Source of the DNA: Frateuria_A sp035944355
GTDB taxonomy: Bacteria > Pseudomonadota > Gammaproteobacteria > Xanthomonadales > Rhodanobacteraceae
Direction: 5' to 3'
Length of the DNA: 64,000 nt
NCBI RefSeq assembly: GCF_035944355.1
Contig: NZ_DASZBH010000004.1
Location: 62,001-126,000 of the forward strand
Shown here one piece after another: positions 53,190 through 62,126 of the stretch (within the stretch, counting starts at the first letter, position 1; each line of letters starts with the position of its first letter). Below the pieces are notes generated by a model. The model was given only the letters and a program-made list of their open reading frames with translations, was not told where the DNA came from and did not search any database. The position numbers and the translations under genes are program-made.

Positions 53190-53621
53190 ATGAACCCCAC
53201 CGTCCGCCGTCTCGCCCTCGTGGCGCTGCTCGCCGCCGGCCTTCCGGCCATGGCGCAATCGCTGAACAAGGTCGATCCGCAGCACCTGTACGAGCACTGG
53301 ATCCTGATCAACCAGAAGGTCGACATCGACATCCCCAACAGCGCGCGCGGCGTCAACCAGCCCGGTTGCGCCTCGGTCAGCTACATGATCGGTTCGGACG
53401 GCGTGCCGCGCGACCTGAAGGTCGAGAAGGTGGTGCCCCAGGGCGACTTCGGCCAGATCGCGATGAGCGCGGTCTCCAACTTCCGCTACGGCCCCTCCTT
53501 GTCCAACAAGAACCACGACCCGGTCGCCACTTACTACACCGTGCCCTTCAACGCGCCGTCCGATCCGGCCGGCCAGCAGAAGGTGATGGCGCCCTGCCGG
53601 CTGACCGGCTACGCCCCCTGA
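53190..53621 (+). CDS. Exported TonB C-terminal-like protein
   Basis: 143 aa with a signal peptide (MNPTVRRLALVALLAAGLPA, cleavage after AMA). The mature part carries a TonB-C-like module (CASVSYMIGSDGVPRDLKVE, then DFGQIAMSAVSNFRYGPSLS) without a membrane anchor or proline-rich spacer, so it is not a full TonB. CAGGAGG lies before the ATG. A periplasmic location is likely; function unknown. Confidence 0.68.
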   Translation: MNPTVRRLALVALLAAGLPAMAQSLNKVDPQHLYEHWILINQKVDIDIPNSARGVNQPGCASVSYMIGSDGVPRDLKVEKVVPQGDFGQIAMSAVSNFRYGPSLSNKNHDPVATYYTVPFNAPSDPAGQQKVMAPCRLTGYAP

Positions 53622-53748
53622 GGCCTACGGCGCGGCCGTCACGACGGCCTTGACGCTTGCGGCTATAATCGGCGGTTCTTTGACCGGCCGCCGAAGGCGG
53701 CAGGAAATCCATTGCGGTGTCCCCGCCTCGTCCTGCACGGAGTCGTTC

Positions 53749-54753
53749 ATGAGCATCGAAGACCTTGAAAGCATCGCCCAGGCGATGGTCGCGCCCGGCA
53801 AGGGCATCATCGCGATCGACGAATCGACCAACACGATCAAGAAGCGCTTCGAGGCCGTCGGCATCGAGAACAACGAAGAGAACCGCCGCGCCTATCGCGA
53901 GCTGCTGCTCACCGCGCCGGGCCTTTCCGAGCACATCTCCGGCGCGATCCTGTATGACGAGACGATCCGCCAGAAGACCCGCGATGGCGTGCCTTTCACC
54001 GAGGTGATGAAGAAGAACGGCATCATCCCGGGCATCAAGGTCGACAAGGGTCCGGTGCCGCTGGCCGGCTTCCCGGGCGACGTGGTCACCGAGGGCCTGG
54101 ACGGCCTGCGCGAGCGCCTGGCCGAGTACGTCAAGCTCGGCGCGCAGTTCGCCAAGTGGCGCGCGGTGATCAACATCTCCGACGACAACCCCAGCTCCAC
54201 CGCGATCGAAGCCAACTGCCACGCCCTGGCCCGCTATGCCGCGCTGTGCCAGGAAGCCGGCCTGGTGCCGATGGTCGAGCCGGAAGTGATCATGGACGGC
54301 GACCACTCGATCGAGGTCAGCTACGAGGTGCACGAAGCGGTGCTGCGCAGCCTGTTCAACGCGCTATACGAGCAGAACGTCATGCTCGAGGGCACCATCC
54401 TCAAGGTCAGCATGGTCATCCCCGGCAAGGACTGTGACGAACAGGCCGAGGTCGAGGAGGTGGCCGAGGCCACCGTGCGCGTGCTCAAGAGCACCGTGCC
54501 GGCCTCGCTGCCGGGCATCGTGTTCCTTTCCGGCGGCCAGACCGACGAGCAGTCGACCGCGCACCTGAACGCCATGAACCACATCGGGCCGCATCCCTGG
54601 CCGCTGTCCTTCTCCTATGGCCGCGCCATGCAGCAGGCGGCGCTCAAGCTGTGGTCCAAGGACATGAAGGGCAACTACGCCGAGGCCCAGAAGACCGTCG
54701 CCGCGCGCGCCCGCGAGAACGGCCTGGCTGCGCTGGGGCAGTGGAACGGCTGA
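53749..54753 (+). CDS. fbaB: Class I fructose-bisphosphate aldolase
   Basis: 334-aa Schiff-base aldolase. The start is ATG 53749 (MSIEDLESIAQAMVAPGKGI) with CGGAG 7 bases upstream. Family features are GIIAIDESTNTIKKRFEAVG, GIIPGIKVDKGPVPLAG, VEPEVIMDGDHSIE, the Schiff-base lysine in EGTILKVSMVIPGKD and the C-terminal FLSGGQTDEQSTAHLNAMN. It interconverts fructose 1,6-bisphosphate and triose phosphates, next to pyk, gapA, tkt and pgk. A terminator follows. Confidence 0.93.
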   Translation: MSIEDLESIAQAMVAPGKGIIAIDESTNTIKKRFEAVGIENNEENRRAYRELLLTAPGLSEHISGAILYDETIRQKTRDGVPFTEVMKKNGIIPGIKVDKGPVPLAGFPGDVVTEGLDGLRERLAEYVKLGAQFAKWRAVINISDDNPSSTAIEANCHALARYAALCQEAGLVPMVEPEVIMDGDHSIEVSYEVHEAVLRSLFNALYEQNVMLEGTILKVSMVIPGKDCDEQAEVEEVAEATVRVLKSTVPASLPGIVFLSGGQTDEQSTAHLNAMNHIGPHPWPLSFSYGRAMQQAALKLWSKDMKGNYAEAQKTVAARARENGLAALGQWNG

Positions 54754-54787
54754 GTTCCGGCTAGGCCAGTTCCAATGCGGTATGTAG

Positions 54788-54813
54788 AAAAGGGCGCCGC
54801 AAGGCGCCCTTTT
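54788..54813 (+). terminator. Rho-independent terminator of the aldolase gene
   Basis: AAAAGGGCGCC and GGCGCCCTTTT pair around GCAA; the T-run follows the GC stem. It lies 35 bases after the aldolase stop. Confidence 0.85.
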
Positions 54814-54819
54814 CGTTTG

Positions 54820-55165
54820 CGCCCTCTCCCCTCCGGGGAGAGGGTTGGGTGAGGGGCCGGGGCTCGCGGGGATGGCTGATCGTGCGTTGCTGTCGTCCTC
54901 GCGCGGCGCTTCGCGATTGGGTTCGTCCGCGAAGAGCTTCCGACCGCCTGCGGCGCTCGGGTCACTTCCTTTGCTGGCCCACGCCGGCGCCGGGAGCGCG
55001 GGAGAACAGTGAAGCTGGCCCGAAAGGCGAAGGGCAGGATGCCCGGAGTAAGGAAAAGTGGCCAAAAAGAAACGGCCTGGCTAAGCCTGGTGAGGGACAA
55101 GAGAGGCATGCACGGGTCGGGTGTGTGATGCGCTTGCTCCTTTCCGGCAGGGAGAGGAAACCAAA
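54820..55165. repeat. Repeat-rich intergenic region (palindrome plus inverted-repeat copy B)
   Basis: No gene. It holds a GC palindrome (CCCTCTCCCCTCCGGGGAGA near 54823) and copy B of the longer repeat (about 54924-55106), which is the reverse complement of copy A with many substitutions (by eye about 80-85% identical over 170 bases). Together they bracket the TonB-C-like gene and the aldolase gene. Confidence 0.8.
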
Positions 55166-55194
55166 GAAAAGGGCGCCCTCGGGCGCCCTTCTTT
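55166..55194 (-). terminator. Rho-independent terminator of the beta-barrel gene
   Basis: GGGCGCCC repeated around CTC forms the stem; T residues follow on the minus strand (TTTTCTTTGG), serving the outer-membrane protein gene. A-rich sequence on the other side may allow plus-strand termination too. Confidence 0.7.
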
Positions 55195-55224
55195 TCACGA
55201 CGGCGCGTCCTTGCGCCAGCGGCA

Positions 55225-55818
55225 TCAGAACCGGTATTCGGCGCTGACCGACACCATGTTGGTGTCCAGGTTGACGTTGTTCTTGGACGCGTCGTAATGG
55301 TCGTAATTCAGACCCAGGCTGACGTTGTTGCTGAAGTCGTAGCCCACGCCCGCGCCGGCGTACCAGCTGGTGTCGTCCAGGCTCTTGCGGATCGGGTTGA
55401 CGTCATTGCTCAGGCCGTGGCCCTTCCAGCTGTACAGGCCCGTGCGGGCGCTGACGTACCAGTTCGGAGCCAGGTTGAAGTGGCCGTTCACGCCGGCGGT
55501 CCAGCCGTGCAGCTTCGAACGGCCCTGCTCGACCACGTCGTTGCTGTTGAAGACGTTCTTGACGTGGATGTTGCCCAGGTCGTTGTAGCCCGCCTCCACG
55601 CCCAGCGCCACGGACGGGGTGAACGCCCAGCGATAGCCACCGCCGATCGCATAGCCGGTGTCGTGGTCGTTGTAGGGGCCCTTGTCGATCGAGGCGCGAC
55701 CGACGTTGCCATTGACGAACCAGCCGTCGTTATGGGTCGGCGCGTTCTGCGCGAACGCAGCGGGGACGGCCAGCAGGCCGGCGGAAGCGAAGGCAAGGGC
55801 AAGCAGCGTCTTTTTCAT
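55225..55818 (-). CDS. Outer-membrane beta-barrel protein
   Basis: 197 aa. Signal peptide MKKTLLALAFASAGLLAVPA...AFA, then eight or so amphipathic strands with glycine/aromatic alternation (GWFVNGNVGRASI, GYAIGGGYRWAF, VALGVEAGYNDLG, WYVSARTGLYSW, WYAGAGVGYDFS) and a terminal phenylalanine (SVSAEYRF), the usual outer-membrane insertion signal. Resembles OmpA-type small porins. GGGGAGATTC-type ribosome site is near the ATG. It has a paralogue directly upstream at 56022-56822. Confidence 0.85.
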   Translation of the reverse strand: MKKTLLALAFASAGLLAVPAAFAQNAPTHNDGWFVNGNVGRASIDKGPYNDHDTGYAIGGGYRWAFTPSVALGVEAGYNDLGNIHVKNVFNSNDVVEQGRSKLHGWTAGVNGHFNLAPNWYVSARTGLYSWKGHGLSNDVNPIRKSLDDTSWYAGAGVGYDFSNNVSLGLNYDHYDASKNNVNLDTNMVSVSAEYRF

Positions 55819-56021
55819 GGGGAGATTCTCCTGTTGTTGTAGCGATCGCGGGGAGTCGATCGCCTGCGCGCGCCCGGAATGGGGGAAGGGCGACGCGTGT
55901 TCCTTGGATGGGGCCGGTGGCCGAAAAATTCAATCTCCATGAAGCCGCTGGTAATTTGCCGTTAAGGTAGAAGCCGCTTCGACGGATGGACGCCTAGACG
56001 TCCATCCGTCGGATGTGCTCA

Positions 56022-56822
56022 TCAGAAGCGGTATTCGCCGGTCAGCGAAACGATGCCGGTGGAGCGCTTGATGCCGGCTATCCGCTCGCCCGTGGCCGGG
56101 TTGGTGTAGTGGCCAGCGTTGGCATGGAAGTAGTCGTACTGCAAGCCAACGCCGAAGTGCTCATTGATATCCCAGCCGGTGCCGATACCGCCGTACCAGC
56201 TGCCGCGCCCGGCGTGCTTGCCGCTGGAAAAGCCCAGTTGCTGGCTGATCGTGTCGTAGTAGCGCTGGTTGTTGTCGTTGGCCCGGAACCAGCCGCCATG
56301 CGCACCTACGTACCACTGCGGCGTCAGGTTGATGCGGCCGTTGACGCCGACCATCCAGCCGCGCAGCGCGTTGACGGTATCCCGCTGGTTGACGGGGCTC
56401 GAATTGAACACGTTGCGTATGCGGAAGTTGCCGAGGTCCGCATAGCCCGCTTCGACGCCCAGTCCCAGGTCATGGCCGACCTTCCAGCGGTAGCCGCCCG
56501 CCAGGCCGTAGCCGGTGCGGCGGCCGCGGTGGCCGTTGAAGAAGTTGAACGAGCTGGCGTTGCTGCCGAAGCCGCCGTTGCTGTTGCCGTCGGTGCGGCC
56601 GACGTTGGCGTCGATGAACCAGTTGCCGCTGCCTACCGGCTGGCCGGACTGGTAGTTGCCGCCGCCACCGGATGCTTCGTCGGGCGCCGGGTTCTGTGCG
56701 GGCGCGGTGGCCTGCGGTTGGCTGCCTGCCTGATCGGCCGGAGGCGTGGTGTCCTGCGCGAAGACCGGCGCGGCCAGCAGACCGGCCGAACCCAAGGCAA
56801 GTACGTACAGCGTGCTTTTCAT
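56022..56822 (-). CDS. Outer-membrane beta-barrel protein with linker (paralogue)
   Basis: 266 aa. Signal peptide MKSTLYVLALGSAGLLAAPV, then a 45-residue Ala/Pro/Gln/Gly-rich linker absent from the neighbour, then a barrel sharing GYGLAGGYRWKV, LGLGVEAGYADLGNFRIRNV and WYVGAHGGWF with it; it ends SLTGEYRF. AGGAGAG lies 8 bases before the ATG. The shared segment LGVEAGY.DLG...NVFNS shows that the two genes arose by tandem duplication. The 200-base gap between them has no gene and includes the downstream promoter. Confidence 0.82.
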   Translation of the reverse strand: MKSTLYVLALGSAGLLAAPVFAQDTTPPADQAGSQPQATAPAQNPAPDEASGGGGNYQSGQPVGSGNWFIDANVGRTDGNSNGGFGSNASSFNFFNGHRGRRTGYGLAGGYRWKVGHDLGLGVEAGYADLGNFRIRNVFNSSPVNQRDTVNALRGWMVGVNGRINLTPQWYVGAHGGWFRANDNNQRYYDTISQQLGFSSGKHAGRGSWYGGIGTGWDINEHFGVGLQYDYFHANAGHYTNPATGERIAGIKRSTGIVSLTGEYRF

Positions 56823-57062
56823 GGAGTGCTCTCCTGATTTTGAGGCCAGGCCATCCGGCGCGTGGGGAGCGGGCCGGACAGGGCGCACGGGGCATGCGCG
56901 CCGGGCATTGAACCCAGGCGCGCCTGAAGTTCCGCGATATCCGCGCCGGGGCGATTAAGGCTGAATTAATCGGCTTCTTTCGGGGAAGCCCGGCGATGAC
57001 GCGACAGTAACCGCCCGATCGGCGACAATTGGCGCTTTGCCGCTTGTCCGGAGACTTCACTG

Positions 57063-59072
57063 ATGACCACCCGCCGCGAACTCGCCAACGCCGTGCGCGC
57101 ACTCGCCATGGACGCCGTCGAGGCGGCCAAATCCGGCCATCCGGGCATGCCGATGGGCATGGCCGACATCGCCGAGGTGCTGTGGAACGATTTCCTGCAC
57201 CACAACCCGGCCAACCCCAAGTGGTTCAACCGCGACCGCTTCGTGCTTTCCAACGGCCACGGCTCGATGCTGCAGTACGCGCTGCTGCACCTGTCCGGCT
57301 ACGACCTGCCGATGGCCGAGCTCAAGCGCTTCCGCCAGTTGCATTCGAAGACGGCCGGCCATCCCGAATACGGCCATACGCCCGGCGTGGAAACCACCAC
57401 TGGCCCGCTGGGGCAGGGCCTGGCCAACGCGGTCGGATTCGCGCTCGCCGAGAAGGTGCTGGCGGCGCACTTCAACCGCCCGGGCCACGCCGTCGTCGAT
57501 CACCATACCTACGTGTTCCTGGGTGACGGTTGCCTGATGGAAGGCATCTCGCACGAGGCCAGCTCCCTGGCCGGCACCTGGGCCTTGGGCAAGCTGGTGG
57601 CGATCTACGACGACAACGGCATCTCCATCGACGGCGAGGTGCGGGGCTGGTTCACCGACGACACCGCCAAGCGTTTCGAGGCTTACGGCTGGAACGTGAT
57701 CCGCGACGTCGACGGCCACGATGCCGAGGCGGTCAAGCGCGCCATCTCGCAGGCCACCGCGCAGGACGACAAGCCCACGCTGATCTGCGCCAGGACCGTC
57801 ATCGGTTTCGGCGCCCCGCACAAGCAGGGCAAGGAAGAGAGCCACGGCGCGCCGCTGGGCAAGGACGAGATCGCCGCGGCGCGCGAGCAGCTCGGCTGGA
57901 AGTATCCGCCCTTCGAGATCCCCGCCGAGATCTATGCCGGCTGGGACGCCAAGGCCGCCGGCGCCAAGCGCGAGCAGGAGTGGAACGCCCTGCTGGACGC
58001 CTACGCCAAGGCCCATCCGGAACTGGCCGCCGAGTTCAAGCGCCGCCTGGCCGGCGAGTTGCCGGCCGACTGGGCCGACAAGGCGCAGGCGTACATCGCC
58101 AAGATGCAGTCCGAAGGTCCGGAAGTGGCCTCGCGCAAGGCCTCGCAGATGGCGCTGGACGCCTTCGGCCCGCTGCTGCCGGAACTGATCGGCGGTTCGG
58201 CGGACCTGGCCGGCTCCAACCTCACCAAGTGGAAGGGCAGCAAGGACGCCGGCAACGGCAACAGCAGCGACGGCCAGGGCAACTACGTCTACTACGGCGT
58301 GCGCGAGTTCGGCATGACCGCCATCGCCAACGGCCTGGCGCTGCATGGCGGCTTCATTCCCTATGACGCCACCTTCCTGGTGTTCTCCGACTACGCGCGC
58401 AACGCCGTGCGCATGAGCGCGCTGATCCCGGCGCACGCCATCCACGTCTACACGCACGACTCGATCGGCCTGGGCGAGGACGGCCCGACGCACCAGCCGG
58501 TCGAGCACCTGGCGAGCCTGCGCTACATCCCGAACAACCAGGTGTGGCGTCCGTGCGACGCAGTGGAATCGGCAGTGGCGTGGAAGGCGGCCATCGAGCG
58601 CAAGGGCAACCCCGCCTGCCTGGTGTTCTCGCGCCAGAACCTCAAGCACCAGCAGCGCAGCGGGCAGCAGGTGGCCGACATCGCGCGCGGCGCCTACGTG
58701 CTGTCCGATCCGGCCGACACCAAGTTCAAGGCCATCCTGATCGCCACCGGCTCGGAGGTGGAGCTGGCGATGGAGGCATCGCGCACGCTGGCCCAGCAGG
58801 GCGTGCCGGTGCGCGTGGTCTCGATGCCGTGTACCGAGGTGTTCGACGAGCAGCCGCTGGAATACCGCGAAGGCATCCTGCCGTCCTGGTGCCGCGCGCG
58901 CGTGGCGGTTGAGGCGGCCACCGCCGACTACTGGCGCAAGTACGTGGGCCTGGATGGCGAGGTGATCGGCATGACCGGCTTCGGCGCTTCGGCACCCGCG
59001 CCGCAGCTGTTCGAGCACTTCGGCTTCACCGTCACGAACGTGGTGGATGCGGCCAAGCGCGTGATCGGCTGA
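57063..59072 (+). CDS. tkt: Transketolase
   Basis: 669-aa thiamine diphosphate enzyme of the pentose phosphate pathway. N-terminal AVRALAMDAVEAAKSGHPGM, GHGSMLQYALLHLSGYDLPM, TTGPLGQGLANAVGFALAE, TPP motif GDGCLMEGISHEASSLAG...DDNGISIDG, and second-domain segments EFGMTAIANGLALHGGFIPY and THDSIGLGEDGPTHQPVEHL are present. It moves two-carbon units between sugar phosphates. Followed by palindromic repeats before the gph-pgk pair, which is on the other strand. Confidence 0.97.
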   Translation: MTTRRELANAVRALAMDAVEAAKSGHPGMPMGMADIAEVLWNDFLHHNPANPKWFNRDRFVLSNGHGSMLQYALLHLSGYDLPMAELKRFRQLHSKTAGHPEYGHTPGVETTTGPLGQGLANAVGFALAEKVLAAHFNRPGHAVVDHHTYVFLGDGCLMEGISHEASSLAGTWALGKLVAIYDDNGISIDGEVRGWFTDDTAKRFEAYGWNVIRDVDGHDAEAVKRAISQATAQDDKPTLICARTVIGFGAPHKQGKEESHGAPLGKDEIAAAREQLGWKYPPFEIPAEIYAGWDAKAAGAKREQEWNALLDAYAKAHPELAAEFKRRLAGELPADWADKAQAYIAKMQSEGPEVASRKASQMALDAFGPLLPELIGGSADLAGSNLTKWKGSKDAGNGNSSDGQGNYVYYGVREFGMTAIANGLALHGGFIPYDATFLVFSDYARNAVRMSALIPAHAIHVYTHDSIGLGEDGPTHQPVEHLASLRYIPNNQVWRPCDAVESAVAWKAAIERKGNPACLVFSRQNLKHQQRSGQQVADIARGAYVLSDPADTKFKAILIATGSEVELAMEASRTLAQQGVPVRVVSMPCTEVFDEQPLEYREGILPSWCRARVAVEAATADYWRKYVGLDGEVIGMTGFGASAPAPQLFEHFGFTVTNVVDAAKRVIG

Positions 59073-59242
59073 TCGACGCAACCCCTGCCGAGCTTTCCCC
59101 CGGCTGAGCGGGGGAAAGTGCCGACAGGCGGCTGAGGGGCTTGCGCAAGTTCGGCCCCTCGCCAGCCCTCTCCCCGGAGGGGAGCGGGGCCGTTCCTGGC
59201 AGAACCGGCTATTGGTTTCCCTGGGCTTCCAATAGGAGCGGA
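59073..59242. repeat. Palindromic intergenic repeat between tkt and gph-like gene
   Basis: Two GC hairpins: CTTTCCCCCGGCTGAGCGGG near 59093-59117, and CCCTCTCCCCGGAGGGGAGC near 59167. The second belongs to the palindrome family seen at 39601, 40010, 52641, 52759 and 54823. It may terminate both convergent genes. Confidence 0.7.
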
Positions 59243-59881
59243 TCAGGCGCCGAGCAGTACGCCCAGTTCTTCCGGCGTGGCCGCGATCGCCGTCGCGCCG
59301 GCCTGCTCCAGTTCCATGCGGCTGCCGAATCCCCACAGCACACCGATGCCGCGCACGCGATTGGCTACCGCGCCTTCGATGTCGAAATGGCGATCGCCGA
59401 TCATCACGGTGTCCTCCGCGGCGGCGCCGAAATCGGCCATGGCCGCGGCGACCATGGCCGCCTTTTCGCTGCTTGCGCTGGAGGGATCGGGGCCGTACAG
59501 CCGCAGGAACGCGCGCCCGAACGGCAGCTGCGCCAGGATCGGCTCCGCATGCCGATGTGGCTTGCCGGTGACGATCGCGAGCTGGTGTCCCGCGTCGAGC
59601 AGGCGCCCGATCAGCGGCTCGATGCCCGGGTAGACGCTGTGCTCGCGCCATCCGTGCGTATCGAAGCGTTCATGGTAGTGCTCGACCGCCGCCTCGACCT
59701 GCCCCGCGTCATGGCCGAGCAGCGGCGCGAAGCTGTGCCGCAGCGGCGGGCCGATCCAGCGGCGCAGGTCTTCGGGCGCGGGAACCGCCACGCGCAGGCG
59801 TTCCAGCGCGTGCTTCACGCACGCGGTGATCCCGTGCTCCGAATCGATCAACGTTCCATCGAGATCGAACAGGCAGAGCAT
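59243..59881 (-). CDS. HAD-family phosphatase (phosphoglycolate phosphatase-like)
   Basis: 212-aa HAD hydrolase with motif I LCLFDLDGTLIDSEHGI, cap domain, motif II AIVTGKP, motif III lysine in SSEKAAMV and motif IV VMIGDRHFDIEGA. It resembles the Gph group that removes phosphoglycolate. Its ATG overlaps the pgk stop (TGA/ATG at 59881), so it is translated with pgk, an uncommon but sensible pairing if it clears a metabolic side product. Confidence 0.85.
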   Translation of the reverse strand: MLCLFDLDGTLIDSEHGITACVKHALERLRVAVPAPEDLRRWIGPPLRHSFAPLLGHDAGQVEAAVEHYHERFDTHGWREHSVYPGIEPLIGRLLDAGHQLAIVTGKPHRHAEPILAQLPFGRAFLRLYGPDPSSASSEKAAMVAAAMADFGAAAEDTVMIGDRHFDIEGAVANRVRGIGVLWGFGSRMELEQAGATAIAATPEELGVLLGA

Positions 59882-61059
59882 CAGCGGTTCGCGCGTGCCT
59901 TGAGCGCGGCCATCGCCGGCAGTTCCTTGCCTTCGAGGAATTCCAGGAACGCACCGCCGCCGGTGGAGATGTAGGAGACCTGCTCGGCGATGCCGTACTT
60001 GTCGACCGCCGCCAGCGTGTCGCCGCCGCCGGCGATCGAGAATGCCTTCGAATCGGCGATCGCACGTGCCAGCGTTTCGGTGCCCTTGCCGAAGGCGTCG
60101 AATTCGAACACGCCGACCGGCCCGTTCCAGACCACCGTACCGGCTTGCGCAATCAGTTCGGCGTAACGGCGCGCGGTTTCCGGGCCGATATCCAGGATCA
60201 TCTCGCCGTCCTTGACCGCATCGACCGGCTTGACCGTGGCCGGCGCGTTGGCCGAGAACTCAGGCGCCACCACCACGTCGACGGGCAGCGGCACCTCGGC
60301 GCCGCGACGCTTGGCGTCGGCGATGACCTTCTTCGCCGCGTCGATCAGGTCCGGTTCGTACAGCGAGTTGCCGACGCCGTAGCCGGCCGCCGCGATGAAG
60401 GTGTTGGCGATGCCGCCGCCGACGATCAGCTGGTCCACCTTGCCGATCAGGTTGTCGAGCAGGGTGAGCTTGGTCGACACCTTGGAACCGGCCACGATCG
60501 CCAGCAGCGGGTGCGCCGGCTGCTCCAGCGCCTTGCCCAGCGCATCGAGCTCGGCCGACAGCAGCGGGCCGGCGGCCACCTGCGGGGCGAAGCGGATCAC
60601 GCCGTGGGTCGAGGCCTGCGCGCGATGCGCGGTGCCGAAGGCGTCCATGACGAACACGTCGCACAGTGCGGCGTATTTCCTCGACAGCGCTTCCTCGTCC
60701 TTGCCCTCGCCGACGTTCATGCGGCAGTTCTCCAGCACCACCACCTCGCCTTCGGCGACGTCTACGCCGCCGAGGTAGTCGGCGACCAGGCGCACCGGCG
60801 TACCGAGCTTGTCGCCCAACCACTGCGCCACCGGCGCGAGCGAGGACTCGGCATCGAACTGGCCTTCCTTCGGACGGCCCAGGTGCGAAAGGACCATCAC
60901 TTTCGCGCCGGCATCGCGGGCGGCCTTGATGGTCGGCAGCGCCGCGTCCAGGCGCTGGGTCGAGGTGATGCGGCCAGCCTCGATCGGCACGTTCAGGTCT
61001 TCGCGGATCAGCACGCGCTTGCCGCGCAGCTCCAGATCGCTCATGCGGGTGATGGACAC
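59881..61059 (-). CDS. pgk: Phosphoglycerate kinase
   Basis: 392-aa glycolytic kinase. Start GTG 61059 with GGAG 6 bases upstream (an ATG five codons on is also possible). Family features are GKRVLIREDLNVPIEAGRIT, VLSHLGRPKEGQ, the RYAALCDVFVMDAFGTAHRA region, KVSTKLTLLDNLIGKVDQLI, the nucleotide loop FEFDAFGKGTETLARAIADS and the C-terminal SIAGGGDTLAAVDKYGI. It transfers phosphate from 1,3-bisphosphoglycerate to ADP. Overlaps the downstream HAD gene; divergent from maiA. Confidence 0.96.
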   Translation of the reverse strand: MSITRMSDLELRGKRVLIREDLNVPIEAGRITSTQRLDAALPTIKAARDAGAKVMVLSHLGRPKEGQFDAESSLAPVAQWLGDKLGTPVRLVADYLGGVDVAEGEVVVLENCRMNVGEGKDEEALSRKYAALCDVFVMDAFGTAHRAQASTHGVIRFAPQVAAGPLLSAELDALGKALEQPAHPLLAIVAGSKVSTKLTLLDNLIGKVDQLIVGGGIANTFIAAAGYGVGNSLYEPDLIDAAKKVIADAKRRGAEVPLPVDVVVAPEFSANAPATVKPVDAVKDGEMILDIGPETARRYAELIAQAGTVVWNGPVGVFEFDAFGKGTETLARAIADSKAFSIAGGGDTLAAVDKYGIAEQVSYISTGGGAFLEFLEGKELPAMAALKARANR

Positions 61060-61286
61060 GGCGCCACTCCTCGGGCAGACATACGGGATCGATGGTCAAC
61101 GGACGCGCCCTGTGCGGGCGCGAACCTCGTATTGTCCGGTGTGGGTTTCCATGATGCAACGCCGCAACCGGGGTATGCGGCTTTGCAGGCCGCTGTCCGG
61201 CCACCCTGCCGCGCAGGGCGCCGGGTGCGCGCATGGCGGCGCCTGCCCGGTTTATGCTGCCGTTTCCACCCGGCGGGAGAATCCAC

Positions 61287-61946
61287 ATGGCAGCGGAACA
61301 GCTGGCGTTGTACGGCTACTGGCGCTCCAGCGCCGTCTATCGCGTGCGCATCGCGCTCAACCTCAAGGAACTGGCCTACGACACGCGGCCGGTGCACCTG
61401 CTGCGCGACGGCGGCGAACAGCACGGCGCCGACTACCGCGCGCTCAACCCGCAGCAGCTCATTCCCTGCCTTACCGACGGCGAGCGGGTGCTGACCCAGT
61501 CCATGGCGATCATGGAGTACCTGGAAGAGATGCACCCCGAACCGCCGCTGCTGCCCGCCGACGCGCGCAGCCGGGCGCGGGTGCGCGCGCTGGCGCTGGC
61601 CGTGGCCTGCGATATCCATCCGCTCGGCAACCTGCGCGTGCTGCAGTACCTGGAGGCGAACCTCGGCACCGACGAGGCAAAGAAGCTCGACTGGTCGCGC
61701 CACTGGATCGAGACCGGCTTCGATGCGCTGGAGGCGATGCTCGCCGGCAGCTCGGCCACCGGCCGCTATTGCCATGGCGATACGCCCGGGCTGGCCGATG
61801 CCTGCCTGGTGCCCCAGGCCTACAACGCCCTGCGCTGGAAGTTGCCGCTGGAGCGTTGGCCGACCATCGCGCGCATCCACGCCGCATGCAACGAACTGGA
61901 GGCGTTCCGGCGGGCCATGCCCGAGGCGCAGCCGGACGCGCCCTGA
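61287..61946 (+). CDS. maiA: Maleylacetoacetate isomerase
   Basis: 219-aa glutathione transferase of the zeta class. The signature SSAVYRVRIALNLKELAY (SSxxxRVRIAL) near residues 14-31 and QSMAIMEYLEE identify it. It converts maleylacetoacetate to fumarylacetoacetate using glutathione and so links HmgA to FahA, which lie 20 kb upstream. GGGAGA precedes the ATG at 61287. It is divergent from pgk. Confidence 0.92.
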   Translation: MAAEQLALYGYWRSSAVYRVRIALNLKELAYDTRPVHLLRDGGEQHGADYRALNPQQLIPCLTDGERVLTQSMAIMEYLEEMHPEPPLLPADARSRARVRALALAVACDIHPLGNLRVLQYLEANLGTDEAKKLDWSRHWIETGFDALEAMLAGSSATGRYCHGDTPGLADACLVPQAYNALRWKLPLERWPTIARIHAACNELEAFRRAMPEAQPDAP

Positions 61947-62013
61947 GGCATAGCTGCCGCGCGCCGCCAAGCGATCTGCTCCTTCTCCGCAGGAAGAAGA
62001 GGGAGCCCAAAGA

Positions 62014-62037
62014 AAAGGGCGCATGGCTGCGCCCTTT
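62014..62037. terminator. Bidirectional terminator after maiA
   Basis: AAAGGGCGCA and TGCGCCCTTT form a perfect 10-bp stem around TGGC between the convergent maiA and pilU genes. Confidence 0.8.
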
Positions 62038-62056
62038 CTCGCTGCCGGTCGACCGG

Positions 62057-62126
62057 CTCGGAAGCCCGGACTCGGAAGCCCGGGCTCAGAAACCCGGGCT
62101 CAGAAACCCGGGCTCAGAAACCCAGG
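62057..62126. repeat. Five tandem 14-bp repeats reaching into the pilU stop
   Basis: Units begin at 62057, 62071, 62085, 62099 and 62113: CTCGGAAGCCCGGA, CTCGGAAGCCCGGG, then CTCAGAAACCCGGG twice and CTCAGAAACCCAGG. The last unit contains the pilU stop codon (TCA, 62114-62116) and encodes its final Leu-Gly-Phe. Confidence 0.9.

Noticed and set aside
57057..59651. 864-codon minus-strand frame
   Set aside because: Antisense to transketolase; no domain recognised.
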